Notes: generated from the sequence alone by a model not told the origin. A DNA stretch of 64,000 nt from Phaeobacter sp. CECT 5382 (GCF_001457775.1 NZ_CYSG01000007.1:62001-126000), one strand, 5' to 3'; counted from the first letter of the stretch, positions 8,511 to 17,492 are shown. A program made the numbers and translations.

Positions 8511-9503
8511 ATGACCTCGACCGAGACCGCCACCGACGCCCCTTTCCATGACCGCATGCTGTCCCTCGGCCTTGCCCGTGTGGCAGAACAGGCCGCTCTC
8601 GCCTCTGCCTCGCTGATTGGCCGTGGTGACGAAAAAGCCGCCGATCAGGCCGCCGTCAACGCCATGCGTGAACAGCTGAACCTGCTCGACATCAAAGGTG
8701 TCGTTGTGATCGGCGAAGGCGAGCGCGACGAAGCGCCCATGCTTTTCATTGGTGAAGAAGTCGGTACCGGCAAAGGCCCCGGCGTTGATATCGCGCTGGA
8801 CCCTCTCGAAGGCACCACGCTGACCGCCAAGGACATGCCCAACGCCCTGACCGTGATCGCCATGGGCCCGCGCGGCTCAATGCTGCATGCGCCTGACACT
8901 TATATGGACAAACTAGCGATTGGCCCCGGCTACCCCGAAGGCGTTGTCTCGCTCGATATGTCGCCCCGCGCACGTGTTGAGGCCCTGGCTGCCGCCAAAG
9001 GCTGCGCGCCCTCTGACATCACCGTCTGCATTCTCGAACGTCCCCGCCATGAGGCAATGATTGCCGAAGTGCGCGAAACCGGCGCTTCGATCCGTCTGAT
9101 CACCGATGGGGATGTGGCTGGCGTCATGCACTGCGCCGAATCTGAGACCACCGGCATCGACATGTATATGGGCCAGGGTGGCGCCCCCGAGGGCGTTCTG
9201 GCAGCAGCCGCGCTGAAATGCATGGGCGGTCAGATCTTTGGTCGCCTGTTGTTCCGCAACGACGACGAAAAGGGCCGTGCCGCCAAGGCCGGCATTACCG
9301 ATCTGGACCGCATCTATACCCGTGACGAGATGGTAACACAGGACGTGATCTTTGCGGCAACCGGCGTCACCGGCGGCTCCTTGCTGCCCGCAATCAAGCG
9401 CCAGCCCGGTTGGGTCGAGACAACAACCCTGCTGATGCGCTCCAAAACCGGGTCGGTTCGGCGCATGTCCTACCGCACACCCGTTGATGCGCTCGAGGCC
9501 TGA
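8511..9503 (+). CDS. glpX: Fructose-1,6-bisphosphatase class II
   Basis: A 330-residue GlpX-type phosphatase that hydrolyses fructose 1,6-bisphosphate in gluconeogenesis. Visible family motifs are VVIGEGERDEAPM (metal and substrate site, about residues 60-75) and the ALDPLEGTT loop. The open frame continues far upstream, but ATG 8511 gives the expected family length and N-terminus. It follows hom by 167 bases and is followed by a good intrinsic terminator. The hom-glpX-recJ order is recalled as common in related genomes. Confidence 0.95.
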   Translation: MTSTETATDAPFHDRMLSLGLARVAEQAALASASLIGRGDEKAADQAAVNAMREQLNLLDIKGVVVIGEGERDEAPMLFIGEEVGTGKGPGVDIALDPLEGTTLTAKDMPNALTVIAMGPRGSMLHAPDTYMDKLAIGPGYPEGVVSLDMSPRARVEALAAAKGCAPSDITVCILERPRHEAMIAEVRETGASIRLITDGDVAGVMHCAESETTGIDMYMGQGGAPEGVLAAAALKCMGGQIFGRLLFRNDDEKGRAAKAGITDLDRIYTRDEMVTQDVIFAATGVTGGSLLPAIKRQPGWVETTTLLMRSKTGSVRRMSYRTPVDALEA

Positions 9504-9536
9504 AGACCTGCGTTAGCGGCAGGCACGACTTCCAGA

Positions 9537-9569
9537 AAAGGGCCGGATCCATCGGGGTCCGGCCTTTTT
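9537..9569 (+). terminator. Intrinsic terminator of glpX
   Basis: GGCCGGA (9541-9547) and TCCGGCC (9558-9564) form a perfect stem directly followed by TTTTT, with A residues on the opposite flank. A textbook rho-independent terminator 34 bases after the glpX stop. Confidence 0.85.
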
Positions 9570-9586
9570 CAGTTTTGAAGGGAACA

Positions 9587-9614
9587 ACAGATGAGCTTTC
9601 ACAGATGAGCTTTC
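9587..9614 (+). repeat. Exact 14-bp tandem duplication covering the recJ start
   Basis: ACAGATGAGCTTTC occurs twice back to back (9587-9600 and 9601-9614). The first copy has the well-placed ribosome site GAAGGGA but its ATG (9591) opens only a five-codon ORF (M-S-F-H-R). That ORF stops at TGA 9606-9608, overlapping the second ATG as ATGA. Confidence 0.9.
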
Positions 9615-11350
9615 TAGGGGTAGAGACATCTCTGACCGGGCGTCGCTGGCTGGGTCTTGGCATTGATCTGGAACGCGCCGCCGAACATATGGTGCAGCAG
9701 ACCGGCCTGCCCGCGCCGCTGTGTCAGGTGCTGGCCCGTCGTGGCGTCCCCGCCCATGAGGCCACAGGTTTCCTGACCCCACAGCTGAAAGAACTGCTGC
9801 CCGATCCACGCAGCATGAAAGATATGGAAGTGGCCGCCTCCCGCTTCCTGCAGGCGGTGGAAAAGCGTGAGCGCATTGCGATTTTTGCCGACTATGATGT
9901 TGATGGCGGCAGCTCAGCCGCGCTGTTGATGGTCTGGCTGCGCGCCATGGGGCTGCAGGCCACGCTCTATATCCCGGACCGCATCGACGAAGGCTACGGC
10001 CCCAATGACGCCGCCATGTCCGGGCTGGCGCGGGATCACGACCTGATCATCTGCGTCGACTGCGGCACCCTTTCGCAGGGGCCTATCGCGGCCGCAAAAG
10101 GCGCAGATGTCGTAGTGCTGGACCATCACCTAGGCGGTGAGACCCTGCCTGACTGTGTCGCGGTGGTGAACCCCAACAGACAGGACGAAGACGGCGATCT
10201 GGGCTATTTCTGCGCCGCAGGCGTGGTCTTTCTAATGTTGGTCGAAACACGTCGTCAGGCTCGCGATAAGGGGCTTGGCACCGGGCCGGACCTTTTGAGC
10301 CTGCTGGATCTGGTAGCGCTGGCGACGGTGGCTGATGTCGCGCCCCTGATTGGTGCCAACCGCGCTCTGGTGCGACAGGGGCTCAAGGTTATGGGCGCAC
10401 GTCAACGCCCCGGTCTGGTGGCGCTGGCAGATGTATCGCGTATGGATGCGGCCCCCTCGACCTATCATCTGGGATTTCTTCTTGGGCCACGTGTCAATGC
10501 TGGCGGGCGCATCGGCAAGGCCGATCTTGGCGCGCGGCTGCTGGCAACGGAAAACCCACACGAAGCGGCAGCGCTGGCGGAACGCCTGGATCAGCTCAAT
10601 ACCGAACGGCGTGACATCGAAAACGCAGTACGCGCCGCCGCCATGGAACAGGCTGAGGCCCGGGGCTATGACGCGCCTCTGGTCTGGGCCGCTGGCGAAG
10701 GCTGGCACCCCGGCGTGGTCGGCATTGTTGCCTCGCGTCTGAAAGAGGCTGCAGGACGTCCTGCCGTCGTTATTGGCCTGCAGGATGGCGAAGGCAAGGG
10801 ATCGGGCCGGTCTGTCAGCGGCATTGATCTGGGCGCTGCGATCCAGCGCTGCGCCGCTGAGGGACTGCTGATCAAAGGTGGTGGACACAAAATGGCCGCT
10901 GGCCTAACGGTGGCCGAAGACAAGCTGGAAGCCGCCATGGAACGGCTGAGCGACCTGCTGGCAAAGCAGGGTGCCGCAGACCTAGGACCAGCAGATCTAA
11001 AACTGGACGGTATGCTGATGCCGGGTGCGGCAACCGTGGATCTGATCGAACAGATAGAACAGGCTGGCCCCTTTGGGGCAGGTGCCGCCGCCCCTCGCTA
11101 CGCCTTTCCTGATCTGGCTGTCCGATTTGCCAAACGTATCGGTGAAACGCACCTGAAGCTGTCTCTGACCGATGGGATGGGCGGTAATCTGGACGCGATT
11201 TGTTTTGGTGCCTTTGACACCGATCTTGGCCCGCGCCTGCTCGAACATGGAGGCGCGAGATTCCATTTTGCTGGCCGACTTGAAATCAATACCTGGGGCG
11301 GCAGACAAAGTGCACAGCTGCGTCTTGAGGATGCTGCTGCCACCAGCTGA
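9605..11350 (+). CDS. recJ: Single-stranded-DNA-specific exonuclease RecJ
   Basis: A 581-residue 5'-3' single-strand DNA exonuclease for recombination and mismatch repair. The DHH-phosphoesterase motifs are clear: FADYDVDGGSSAA (residues 98-110) and the LDHHLGG motif further on. The DHHA1 motif GGGHKMAAG lies in the C-terminal half, followed by an OB-like domain. ATG 9605 begins the usual MSFLGVE N-terminus. A 14-bp duplication moved this ATG away from its ribosome site, so translation may be coupled to the tiny ORF 9591-9608 or begin at TTG 9575 in frame. Confidence 0.95.
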   Translation: MSFLGVETSLTGRRWLGLGIDLERAAEHMVQQTGLPAPLCQVLARRGVPAHEATGFLTPQLKELLPDPRSMKDMEVAASRFLQAVEKRERIAIFADYDVDGGSSAALLMVWLRAMGLQATLYIPDRIDEGYGPNDAAMSGLARDHDLIICVDCGTLSQGPIAAAKGADVVVLDHHLGGETLPDCVAVVNPNRQDEDGDLGYFCAAGVVFLMLVETRRQARDKGLGTGPDLLSLLDLVALATVADVAPLIGANRALVRQGLKVMGARQRPGLVALADVSRMDAAPSTYHLGFLLGPRVNAGGRIGKADLGARLLATENPHEAAALAERLDQLNTERRDIENAVRAAAMEQAEARGYDAPLVWAAGEGWHPGVVGIVASRLKEAAGRPAVVIGLQDGEGKGSGRSVSGIDLGAAIQRCAAEGLLIKGGGHKMAAGLTVAEDKLEAAMERLSDLLAKQGAADLGPADLKLDGMLMPGAATVDLIEQIEQAGPFGAGAAAPRYAFPDLAVRFAKRIGETHLKLSLTDGMGGNLDAICFGAFDTDLGPRLLEHGGARFHFAGRLEINTWGGRQSAQLRLEDAAATS

Positions 11351-11469
11351 ATCGGCAACGGCTCACTAGATCCAAGACGAAATTCGCCGCAGAAAAGAAT
11401 CTTTCGCCAGACGCATTTTTTGTCTTGCGGCTTTGGTCTGGAATAACTAAACACCGCTCCACAGCAAGT

Positions 11470-11544
11470 GGCCCGTTCGTCTATCGGTTAGGACGTCAGG
11501 TTTTCAACCTGAAAAGAGGGGTTCGACTCCCCTACGGGCTGCCA
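11470..11544 (+). tRNA. tRNA-Glu (anticodon TTC), copy 1
   Basis: A 75-base tRNA with acceptor stem GGCCCGT/ACGGGCT (first pair G-U), anticodon arm TCAGG-TTTTCAA-CCTGA giving anticodon TTC, T arm AGGGG-TTCGACT-CCCCT, discriminator G and encoded CCA. It is identical to the second copy 411 bases downstream. Confidence 0.95.
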
Positions 11545-11545
11545 C

Positions 11546-11880
11546 TTTACTTTCCTTGACAAAATGCTCCCTCCTACGAGGCAGTCTTCCAGTAAGACAA
11601 CCTCGCAGATAAGACAGCGGGTAAAATCCAAGCCTTTGTGCTCTGGCGGGACGCGTTGCCCGCTCGTGGTGTGGTCCGGACTGTCTATCGGATTCGGCCT
11701 GCCTATTGGCACTGAAGTGGTGAGCAGCCTGGAAAAACGGCTCCCCCATTTGAAAAGCCACGAGGCGGTGGAATGTCTCGATTTTTCAGGAAGTTATCCA
11801 ACTTCAAAAAAAGTCAATTTCTCGCAAAAACCCCCTTGCGCTGCCCCGTCGGACTGAGTAGAAACCGCTTCACAGAAAGT
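11546..11880. other. Spacer between the two tRNA-Glu genes
   Basis: I find no credible gene here. The short stretches on both sides of each tRNA are similar (CACAG.AAGTGG before, GCCACTTTACT after), so the duplicated unit is slightly larger than the tRNA itself; the middle is unrelated to the flanks. Confidence 0.5.
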
Positions 11881-11955
11881 GGCCCGTTCGTCTATCGGTT
11901 AGGACGTCAGGTTTTCAACCTGAAAAGAGGGGTTCGACTCCCCTACGGGCTGCCA
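11881..11955 (+). tRNA. tRNA-Glu (anticodon TTC), copy 2
   Basis: Base-for-base identical to copy 1 over all 75 positions, including the encoded CCA. The immediate flanks also resemble those of copy 1, pointing to local duplication. Downstream (11956-12218) no gene is visible before the end of the GGDEF gene on the other strand. Confidence 0.95.
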
Positions 11956-12218
11956 CTTTACTCCCTTTCGTTTGAAAAAATGAATGCGCTTGAAACGCCT
12001 GCATCAGTGATCACTGAGCCAAGAAACGCGCCTTGCTCTCACGCCTGGTTCTCACGGAAGAGATGTCTTGTTCGGGTGATACTCTTTTCAGACGACACTC
12101 ATGATGCATGCAGTGTGCGTGCGGCACGTCCCACAGGAAAATCTGGCCGCAACACCAGCCCGCCAGTCCTGAGCAGAACCCCGCCCTATAGAAGCACCAC
12201 TTGCCTTTCTTAGGGGCC

Positions 12219-13229
12219 TTAGGGGGTTGCCAGCTGCTCGTCTTTTTCCATGCCCTGCTCATAGAAACAATGCCGGGAGCGACCAGCCCGCTTGGCCGCA
12301 TAGAGGGCGACATCGGCCTGATGCAGTATTTCGGCAGCTTCAAATGGCACGGTATTCCAAACAGACAGCGTCGTACCGGCACTGGCAGACACTTTGCAAA
12401 GCCGCCCTCCATAGGGAACAGGCTCTTCAAGTTGGGTAATCAGACGCGTCGCCAAAGTCTCTAGTATCTTCGGCTCTCGTACGCCTTCAAAAAGCATCAC
12501 AAACTCATCGCCACCAACGCGGGCGACAGTGTCGGTTTGACGGGTACATTCCACCATGACCTTGGCTACATTTTGCAAAACAGCATCACCGGCAGCATGC
12601 CCCAGAGTGTCATTGACCTCTTTGAAGAAGTCGAGATCGACATGCATCAGGGCAAAATCGGCCCCGGCCCCAATCAGACGCCCCAGAATGTGATCCATAG
12701 CGCGGCGATTCTTTAGACCTGTGAGCGTGTCGGTAAAGGCCTGCTCCTCCGCCGCAATCATCGCCCCCTGCAGACGCAGGTTCAATTGACGCGAGGCCTC
12801 CATCGCGGCCGACTTCGCCTCCACCAGGTAGAGCATTTCAATGGTCAGATCCGTCGGCGAGAAATCAGCACTTGTCAGATCATAGTCGCGTACAGCCTCC
12901 AAAACCGAAATCCCAAAGGACAGGTTGATCAAAGCACCTTCACCATCGGGCAAAGGCACCAGAACCCCTTTCAGGCTGGTATGCGGAGAATCGCGAAATT
13001 GCAGATGCAACTTGGATCCGGCAGTCTGCAGCAGATCATCCATTGAACGCACCCAACGCGGGCGCAACAGATCAAAGACCCGAAAGAACCGCCTCCCCTC
13101 CCACTCAAAGTCGGGGCGGAGCTTTTTCAGTGTTGGTCCAACACCGCGCAACCGGCCATTGCCGTCCACCAATGCGTACATCGGGCAGAGCTGGTCAGCC
13201 ATCGCGAGGAGGTCGGCAGACGTCATCAT
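12219..13229 (-). CDS. Diguanylate cyclase with HNOBA-like sensor domain
   Basis: A 336-residue cytoplasmic protein. Residues about 15-145 resemble the haem-NO-binding-associated (HNOBA) domain (PMYALVDGNGRLRGVG..., then LINLSFGISVLEAV and SPTDLTIEM), followed by a helical linker and a GGDEF domain. The A-site reads GGDEF intact and an RQTD inhibitory site lies exactly five residues upstream, so an active, product-inhibited c-di-GMP synthase is expected. The start overlaps the stop of the upstream H-NOX gene (ATGA). H-NOX/GGDEF pairs link gas sensing to biofilm control in other bacteria; that role here is inferred. Confidence 0.88.
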   Translation of the reverse strand: MMTSADLLAMADQLCPMYALVDGNGRLRGVGPTLKKLRPDFEWEGRRFFRVFDLLRPRWVRSMDDLLQTAGSKLHLQFRDSPHTSLKGVLVPLPDGEGALINLSFGISVLEAVRDYDLTSADFSPTDLTIEMLYLVEAKSAAMEASRQLNLRLQGAMIAAEEQAFTDTLTGLKNRRAMDHILGRLIGAGADFALMHVDLDFFKEVNDTLGHAAGDAVLQNVAKVMVECTRQTDTVARVGGDEFVMLFEGVREPKILETLATRLITQLEEPVPYGGRLCKVSASAGTTLSVWNTVPFEAAEILHQADVALYAAKRAGRSRHCFYEQGMEKDEQLATP

Positions 13230-13813
13230 AAGGAATGTGCCCCAAGATCGAAGGCGCGGCCTTCTGCAAAATCGGTTTCAACCAGGGTAATCGAAATCAC
13301 CTCCGCACCATCTTGGGTTCCGCGATGATCCAGAATGACCAAATCACCGTAGTCATCCCCCATGGCGCGTAAGACACCCATCATCACAAAGGCGTACCCC
13401 GGCAACCCGGGCTGACAAATCAAGTCGAACTGGCCAGGCGAATGCTCTACCAGCTCCAGTGCGGGCAAGTGCAGGTCGGCGACAGCCAGACGAGCGCGAT
13501 CAGGCAAGTCATCCAGTGAGTGTAGAAACTCCACATAGTTTACTCCGCCAAACCGCAACAGGCGGCGAAGGGCCTCTACCTGTGGATTTGAAACCAGAAA
13601 CGTCCCCATATCCTCGAGAATTTCGGGCAGAGGGCGCTCCAGAACCTGCTCCATGGCGGAGAGCATCGTATTTGATTGTTCATCCGTATAGATCAGCATG
13701 GCTTCGAACTCGGCAAAGCCAAGTCCCGCAAGATCCATGACGTCACGCCACCGCTCTTCCCCGTAGGTACTGGCGACGAACACCTGAATAGCCCTGTTGA
13801 TCAGACCATGCAT
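13226..13813 (-). CDS. H-NOX-like sensor protein lacking the haem-ligand histidine
   Basis: A 195-residue H-NOX (HNOB) fold protein: it starts MHGLINRAIQVFV like family members and keeps the FLxxLDxL helix. In canonical H-NOX that helix reads LDxLH, the His being the proximal haem ligand; here it reads L100-D-D-L-P104. The YxSxR propionate clamp is also absent: the corresponding stretch is FDLICQPGL. It may therefore not bind haem conventionally. It is translationally coupled to the HNOBA-GGDEF gene, its evident partner. The family call rests on overall pattern and on the neighbour. Confidence 0.8.
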   Translation of the reverse strand: MHGLINRAIQVFVASTYGEERWRDVMDLAGLGFAEFEAMLIYTDEQSNTMLSAMEQVLERPLPEILEDMGTFLVSNPQVEALRRLLRFGGVNYVEFLHSLDDLPDRARLAVADLHLPALELVEHSPGQFDLICQPGLPGYAFVMMGVLRAMGDDYGDLVILDHRGTQDGAEVISITLVETDFAEGRAFDLGAHSL

Positions 13814-14401
13814 ACATTGGCCCCTTGTTTCACTACACTCATGTTTGGCGCTGGATTGTTAAGATACGCCCAACAAGTAAAAATCGACAGAGTTTCCGAG
13901 GCAAATTCCGCCCAATAGTTCTAATACAGCACAAACATTCCTGCGAGCCACAGTTTTTATCAGATCTAAATCGAGATTCGCTCAAAATACCCCCTCCGAT
14001 GGCACTCAGCTTTTGCAGAAAAATGTGAACCATTCGGCGACTCCTCCCGAGCACTGCCTTTTGGCACCAAGATTTTTCAAATCGGCTGAACCATCACTTG
14101 GGGGAGGGTCTTATCCTGTCCGGATGCCGCGCGAAAGAAAAAACTGCCCAGATTACCTGCCTGGCTACAGGTCCCCTGAAGGCAGCTGCTGTTGACTTCA
14201 ATACAATCTAAACGAGGCGGCCGCTTCCTGCCGCACGCCCGGCCGTCGCCTTGCGCAGGGCGACTTCAGAATCCGCCCAGACCAGGCTCTGAAATCATCA
14301 CACATATCGAGCATGAAAAATGGCGCCGGAAGACGCGAAAGGATGCCTCGGCCTGCGATCCGGAAACACGTCTTGATAGACCGCTCGCAAGGATCCTCGC
14401 G
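13814..14401. other. Gene-poor 588-bp gap
   Basis: No reading frame here has a convincing start, codon pattern or family match. The left part is AT-richer than its surroundings and must hold the promoter of the minus-strand H-NOX/GGDEF operon; the right part is the 3' flank of the MttB-like gene. I found no strong inverted repeat or RNA motif. Confidence 0.5.
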
Positions 14402-15955
14402 CTAAAAATCTGTCGGTGCGCCGCCCTGGGATTTACGCCGGGCGACAAAATCCTTCAGCTCATCATGAATTGCGTCTTCCAGGGGCGGCGCTTCAAATTC
14501 AGCCAAAATGTCTTTGAACACCTTATTGGCCCGCTCCGGGGTCCAGACTGCCCCTGCTGCCTCCCAGGCCTCATAGTTTCGCCAATCGCTGAGAAAGGGC
14601 TGATAGAAAGCCGTGGTGTATCGATCCTGGGTGTGCTGGATGCCAAAGAAATGCCCCTCGTTGCCGACTTCGCGAATGGCGTCCAGGGCGATCTCTTCGG
14701 GGCCCGTCGCGCAAATCTCGGGCTGCATATAACGCTGGATCTGCTGCAGGATTTCGCAATCCATGATGAATTTTTCCGGGCTGGCGATCAGCCCCCCCTC
14801 AAGCCACCCTGCCGCGTGATAGACCATATTGGTGCCAGACTGCACCGCCGCCCAAAGCGAATTCGACGTCTCCCACATGGCCTGCCCGTCGGGCACATTG
14901 GCAGCACAAACCCCGGACGAGCGCATTGGCAAGCCGTAATAACGTGCCATCTGCCCAGTCATCTGCGTGGCCCGCATATATTCCGGGGTACCAAAGGCAG
15001 GCGCGCCAGATTTCATATCCACATTTGAGGTAAAGGTGCCGATCGCGCAGGGCGTGCCAGGACGCACATATTGAAACAGTGCAATGGCACAAAGGGCTTC
15101 GGCCAGCGATTGCGCCACGGCCCCCGCCATGGTCACCGGTGCCATGGCACCTGCCAGCGTAAAGGGGGTGACGACAACTGCCTGCCCCCGGCGCACCAAA
15201 CGCAGGCAGCCGTCGATCATCGGATAGTCATGTTTCAGCGGGGAGGTAGAGTTGATATTGGTATACATACGCGGTGTGGCTTCAAATTCAGCCTCGCTGA
15301 GCCCGCCGGCGATCCGCACCATCTCCATCACGTCTTCAACGCGTTCCTTGCCCAGCGAATAGGCATGCATCACCTTGTCGCTGAGTGTCAGCTTGTCATA
15401 AAGCACATCCAGATGCCGTACAGAGGCATGGATATCCACCGGCTCCACCGGATAGCCACCGGCAAAATGGATGCAGTTGAAATACTGTGTCAGCTTCAGC
15501 AGGTTGCGGCACTGTTCACGGTTGCCAGCCACCTTTTTGTTGAGATCCATATCCCAGTAGTTCGGCGGCGAAGACACATTGCCAAACAGGATATGATTGC
15601 CCCCAACCGGCAGGGTGCGATCCGGATTGCGCGGCGTTAGCGTAAAGGAGCTGGGGGCCTTACCCACCATCTCCATCACGAATTCGCGGTCCATGCGCAC
15701 CAGATCCCCTTCGACCCGGCAGCCGGCCTCCTTCAGGAGCTGCAGTGCTTCGGGGTTTAGAAAGACAACACCGATTTCCTCAAGGATGCGCATCGCGCCA
15801 TCATGGATGGCAGCCACGCCGTCTTCGCTCAGCGGCTCAATCGGGCGGTCGATATTGACCGGAATGGACCAGGGCATCTGCTGCAAGGCCGCCTTGCCGC
15901 GCCGTGCCGCTGCTCCGGCTCTGCCGCCGCCTCTTCTGCCTGCTTCGCGCGCCAT
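14402..15955 (-). CDS. Trimethylamine methyltransferase (MttB) family protein, non-pyrrolysine
   Basis: A 517-residue member of the MttB superfamily (corrinoid-dependent methyltransferases). The frame is open throughout with no internal TAG, so it belongs to the non-pyrrolysine branch, whose characterised members demethylate quaternary amines such as glycine betaine. The start at 15955 is preceded by AGGGAGA; the N-terminus is Arg/Gly/Ala-rich and the conserved part begins near residue 30. No corrinoid protein or reactivase gene lies beside it. The substrate cannot be read from sequence, though the carnitine-to-betaine genes 10 kb away make glycine betaine a reasonable guess. Confidence 0.88.
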   Translation of the reverse strand: MAREAGRRGGGRAGAAARRGKAALQQMPWSIPVNIDRPIEPLSEDGVAAIHDGAMRILEEIGVVFLNPEALQLLKEAGCRVEGDLVRMDREFVMEMVGKAPSSFTLTPRNPDRTLPVGGNHILFGNVSSPPNYWDMDLNKKVAGNREQCRNLLKLTQYFNCIHFAGGYPVEPVDIHASVRHLDVLYDKLTLSDKVMHAYSLGKERVEDVMEMVRIAGGLSEAEFEATPRMYTNINSTSPLKHDYPMIDGCLRLVRRGQAVVVTPFTLAGAMAPVTMAGAVAQSLAEALCAIALFQYVRPGTPCAIGTFTSNVDMKSGAPAFGTPEYMRATQMTGQMARYYGLPMRSSGVCAANVPDGQAMWETSNSLWAAVQSGTNMVYHAAGWLEGGLIASPEKFIMDCEILQQIQRYMQPEICATGPEEIALDAIREVGNEGHFFGIQHTQDRYTTAFYQPFLSDWRNYEAWEAAGAVWTPERANKVFKDILAEFEAPPLEDAIHDELKDFVARRKSQGGAPTDF

Positions 15956-16149
15956 GACATTCTCCCTGCGTTCTATTCTGGTACCTTTCCTTTCAGCAGG
16001 CCCAATCTGACGCCCCGAAACCTGTCCATTCACGACACCTGCCGTCGTTTTTCAACTACAATCCGCCGTGAAGCTGCTTTTCTGTACAGAAGTGCCCAGT
16101 ATTCAGAAAACCGCCTCTGCAACGCCGCTGAACACCTTTCCGGGAGAAG

Positions 16150-16177
16150 AAAAAAGGCGCACCCTTAAAGATGCGCC
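16150..16177 (-). terminator. Intrinsic terminator of the HAD phosphatase gene
   Basis: Read on the minus strand: GGCGCA, ten-base loop, TGCGCC (16177-16156), then a run of T (complement of the A-run at 16150-16155). It lies about 75 bases beyond the stop of the minus-strand phosphatase gene. Confidence 0.75.
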
Positions 16178-16249
16178 ATAGGCAAACGTCTGACAGAATC
16201 ACCAGAGGCAGCTACCGATTGGGTTGTGCTCTCCCGTAGCGTGGTTGGC

Positions 16250-16939
16250 TCAGCGATCCAGCCAGCCTGGGATATGGCCGATATTGGGCAACACGACATC
16301 CGCATGGGGTGCCAGGTCTTCGTGTAACGCCATGCCGGTCAGCACACCGATTCGGGTCATACCAGCGGCAGCGCCCGCCTCCAGATCGTGCAGGCTGTCG
16401 CCTACCATTGCGGTCCGCGCCGGGGACACACCGGTTGCGGTGCAGAACGCCAACAGCGGATCAGCGGCTGGCTTTTCCCCGTGGCCACTATCGAAACCGG
16501 CAACAAAGGCAAACCGGTCCAGCACACCAGAGCGTTCCAGCTGGCTGATGGCGGAAATCTCGGCGTCATTGGTCATCACCCCCAACACCTTGCCTCGCGC
16601 CAAAAGCCCGTCAAGGAATTCCGCCAGCGGCACAGCCTCGCTCAGCGCGGCCGTCGCCGCACTGCGGGCCAGAAAGCGTTCCAGCTCAGCCTCTTGCATC
16701 TGCGGCACCAGGGGGGCAAGCACTGCCGCGACTTCGCCATTGGTGCCGGCAATCACCAGACTGTCAGGGTTGAACTCTCCCTTGCTGCGATCGAAACTGA
16801 TCACTTGCGCCATAGCTTCGGCGCGGGCCTCGTCGCCCTGAGACAATTCCTTCAGCATCTCCTGTGCCCAGGAGTTCCAAGTCTCGCCAAATTCAAAAAG
16901 CGTTCCGTCTTTGTCAAAGAGAAGAGCATCCACCGGCAT
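16250..16939 (-). CDS. HAD-family phosphatase, phosphoglycolate phosphatase-like
   Basis: A 229-residue haloacid dehalogenase superfamily hydrolase. Motif I is FDKDGTL (residues 8-14, with the nucleophile and acid/base Asp separated by one residue). The MTND segment is motif II, a Lys in GEKPAADP is motif III, and MVGDSLHDLEAG is motif IV. A helical cap lies between motifs I and II, as in Gph/PGP-type enzymes that clear 2-phosphoglycolate. The substrate is not certain. It is a single gene with its own terminator. Confidence 0.85.
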   Translation of the reverse strand: MPVDALLFDKDGTLFEFGETWNSWAQEMLKELSQGDEARAEAMAQVISFDRSKGEFNPDSLVIAGTNGEVAAVLAPLVPQMQEAELERFLARSAATAALSEAVPLAEFLDGLLARGKVLGVMTNDAEISAISQLERSGVLDRFAFVAGFDSGHGEKPAADPLLAFCTATGVSPARTAMVGDSLHDLEAGAAAGMTRIGVLTGMALHEDLAPHADVVLPNIGHIPGWLDR

Positions 16940-17091
16940 TGCATATCCTTGCGCGTTTCAGGTTTGGCGCGAACCGTATCGGCAATTGCCGACAGCGCAA
17001 GCCAATAGTCCTGTTATTCCTATCGTGGTTCCTGTTGTGCGCGTCCTCCCCCCTACGAGAGAGCCCCGGAGGGATGGAAAAGTCGCCAATC

Positions 17092-17385
17092 TCAGGTCCA
17101 GTGCACCTGATTGCCGCCAGGCAAAGCCATGCGTGCCATCAGCGGTGTCTCATATGTTAACCCGGCTTGGTCGCAAAATGCGATCACCCAGGCATCGTCC
17201 ATCGTTAAGAAATCGAGCAGAGAGCCCAAAAACTCTGGCTCGGCAGCGCGGACACGCAAATCTGCTTCGGAAATGCCCGAGGCGCCCATAAATACTGGCA
17301 ATAGCTCATCGTTTCCCATCAACCAGGCAAGCGCTTTTAGGCCTATGACCTCGGCTTGGTCGGCGGAAATCTGCGTCTTGGACAT
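17092..17385 (-). CDS. DUF3572 family protein
   Basis: A 97-residue acidic, helical protein matching the DUF3572 family, recalled as small alphaproteobacterial proteins encoded next to pleD-like genes. No catalytic motif is visible. It is divergent from the PleD-like cyclase, with 107 bases between the starts that should hold both promoters. Function unknown; the conserved neighbourhood hints at a link to c-di-GMP or cell-cycle signalling. Confidence 0.8.
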   Translation of the reverse strand: MSKTQISADQAEVIGLKALAWLMGNDELLPVFMGASGISEADLRVRAAEPEFLGSLLDFLTMDDAWVIAFCDQAGLTYETPLMARMALPGGNQVHWT

Positions 17386-17492
17386 CTTCCTGACACCTTG
17401 TGAACAATTTAGTAAAACCCCGAAACAGTTTATTAACCAGTCTCGCGGAAACTTCCAAGTGTAGGAAGTGCAAGGTTTGAAAGGCGTGCGGC

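Noticed and set aside
14013-14195. Small ORF in the 588-bp gap before the MttB-like gene
   Set aside because: No ribosome site, unusual composition and no coupling with neighbours; no support beyond an open frame.
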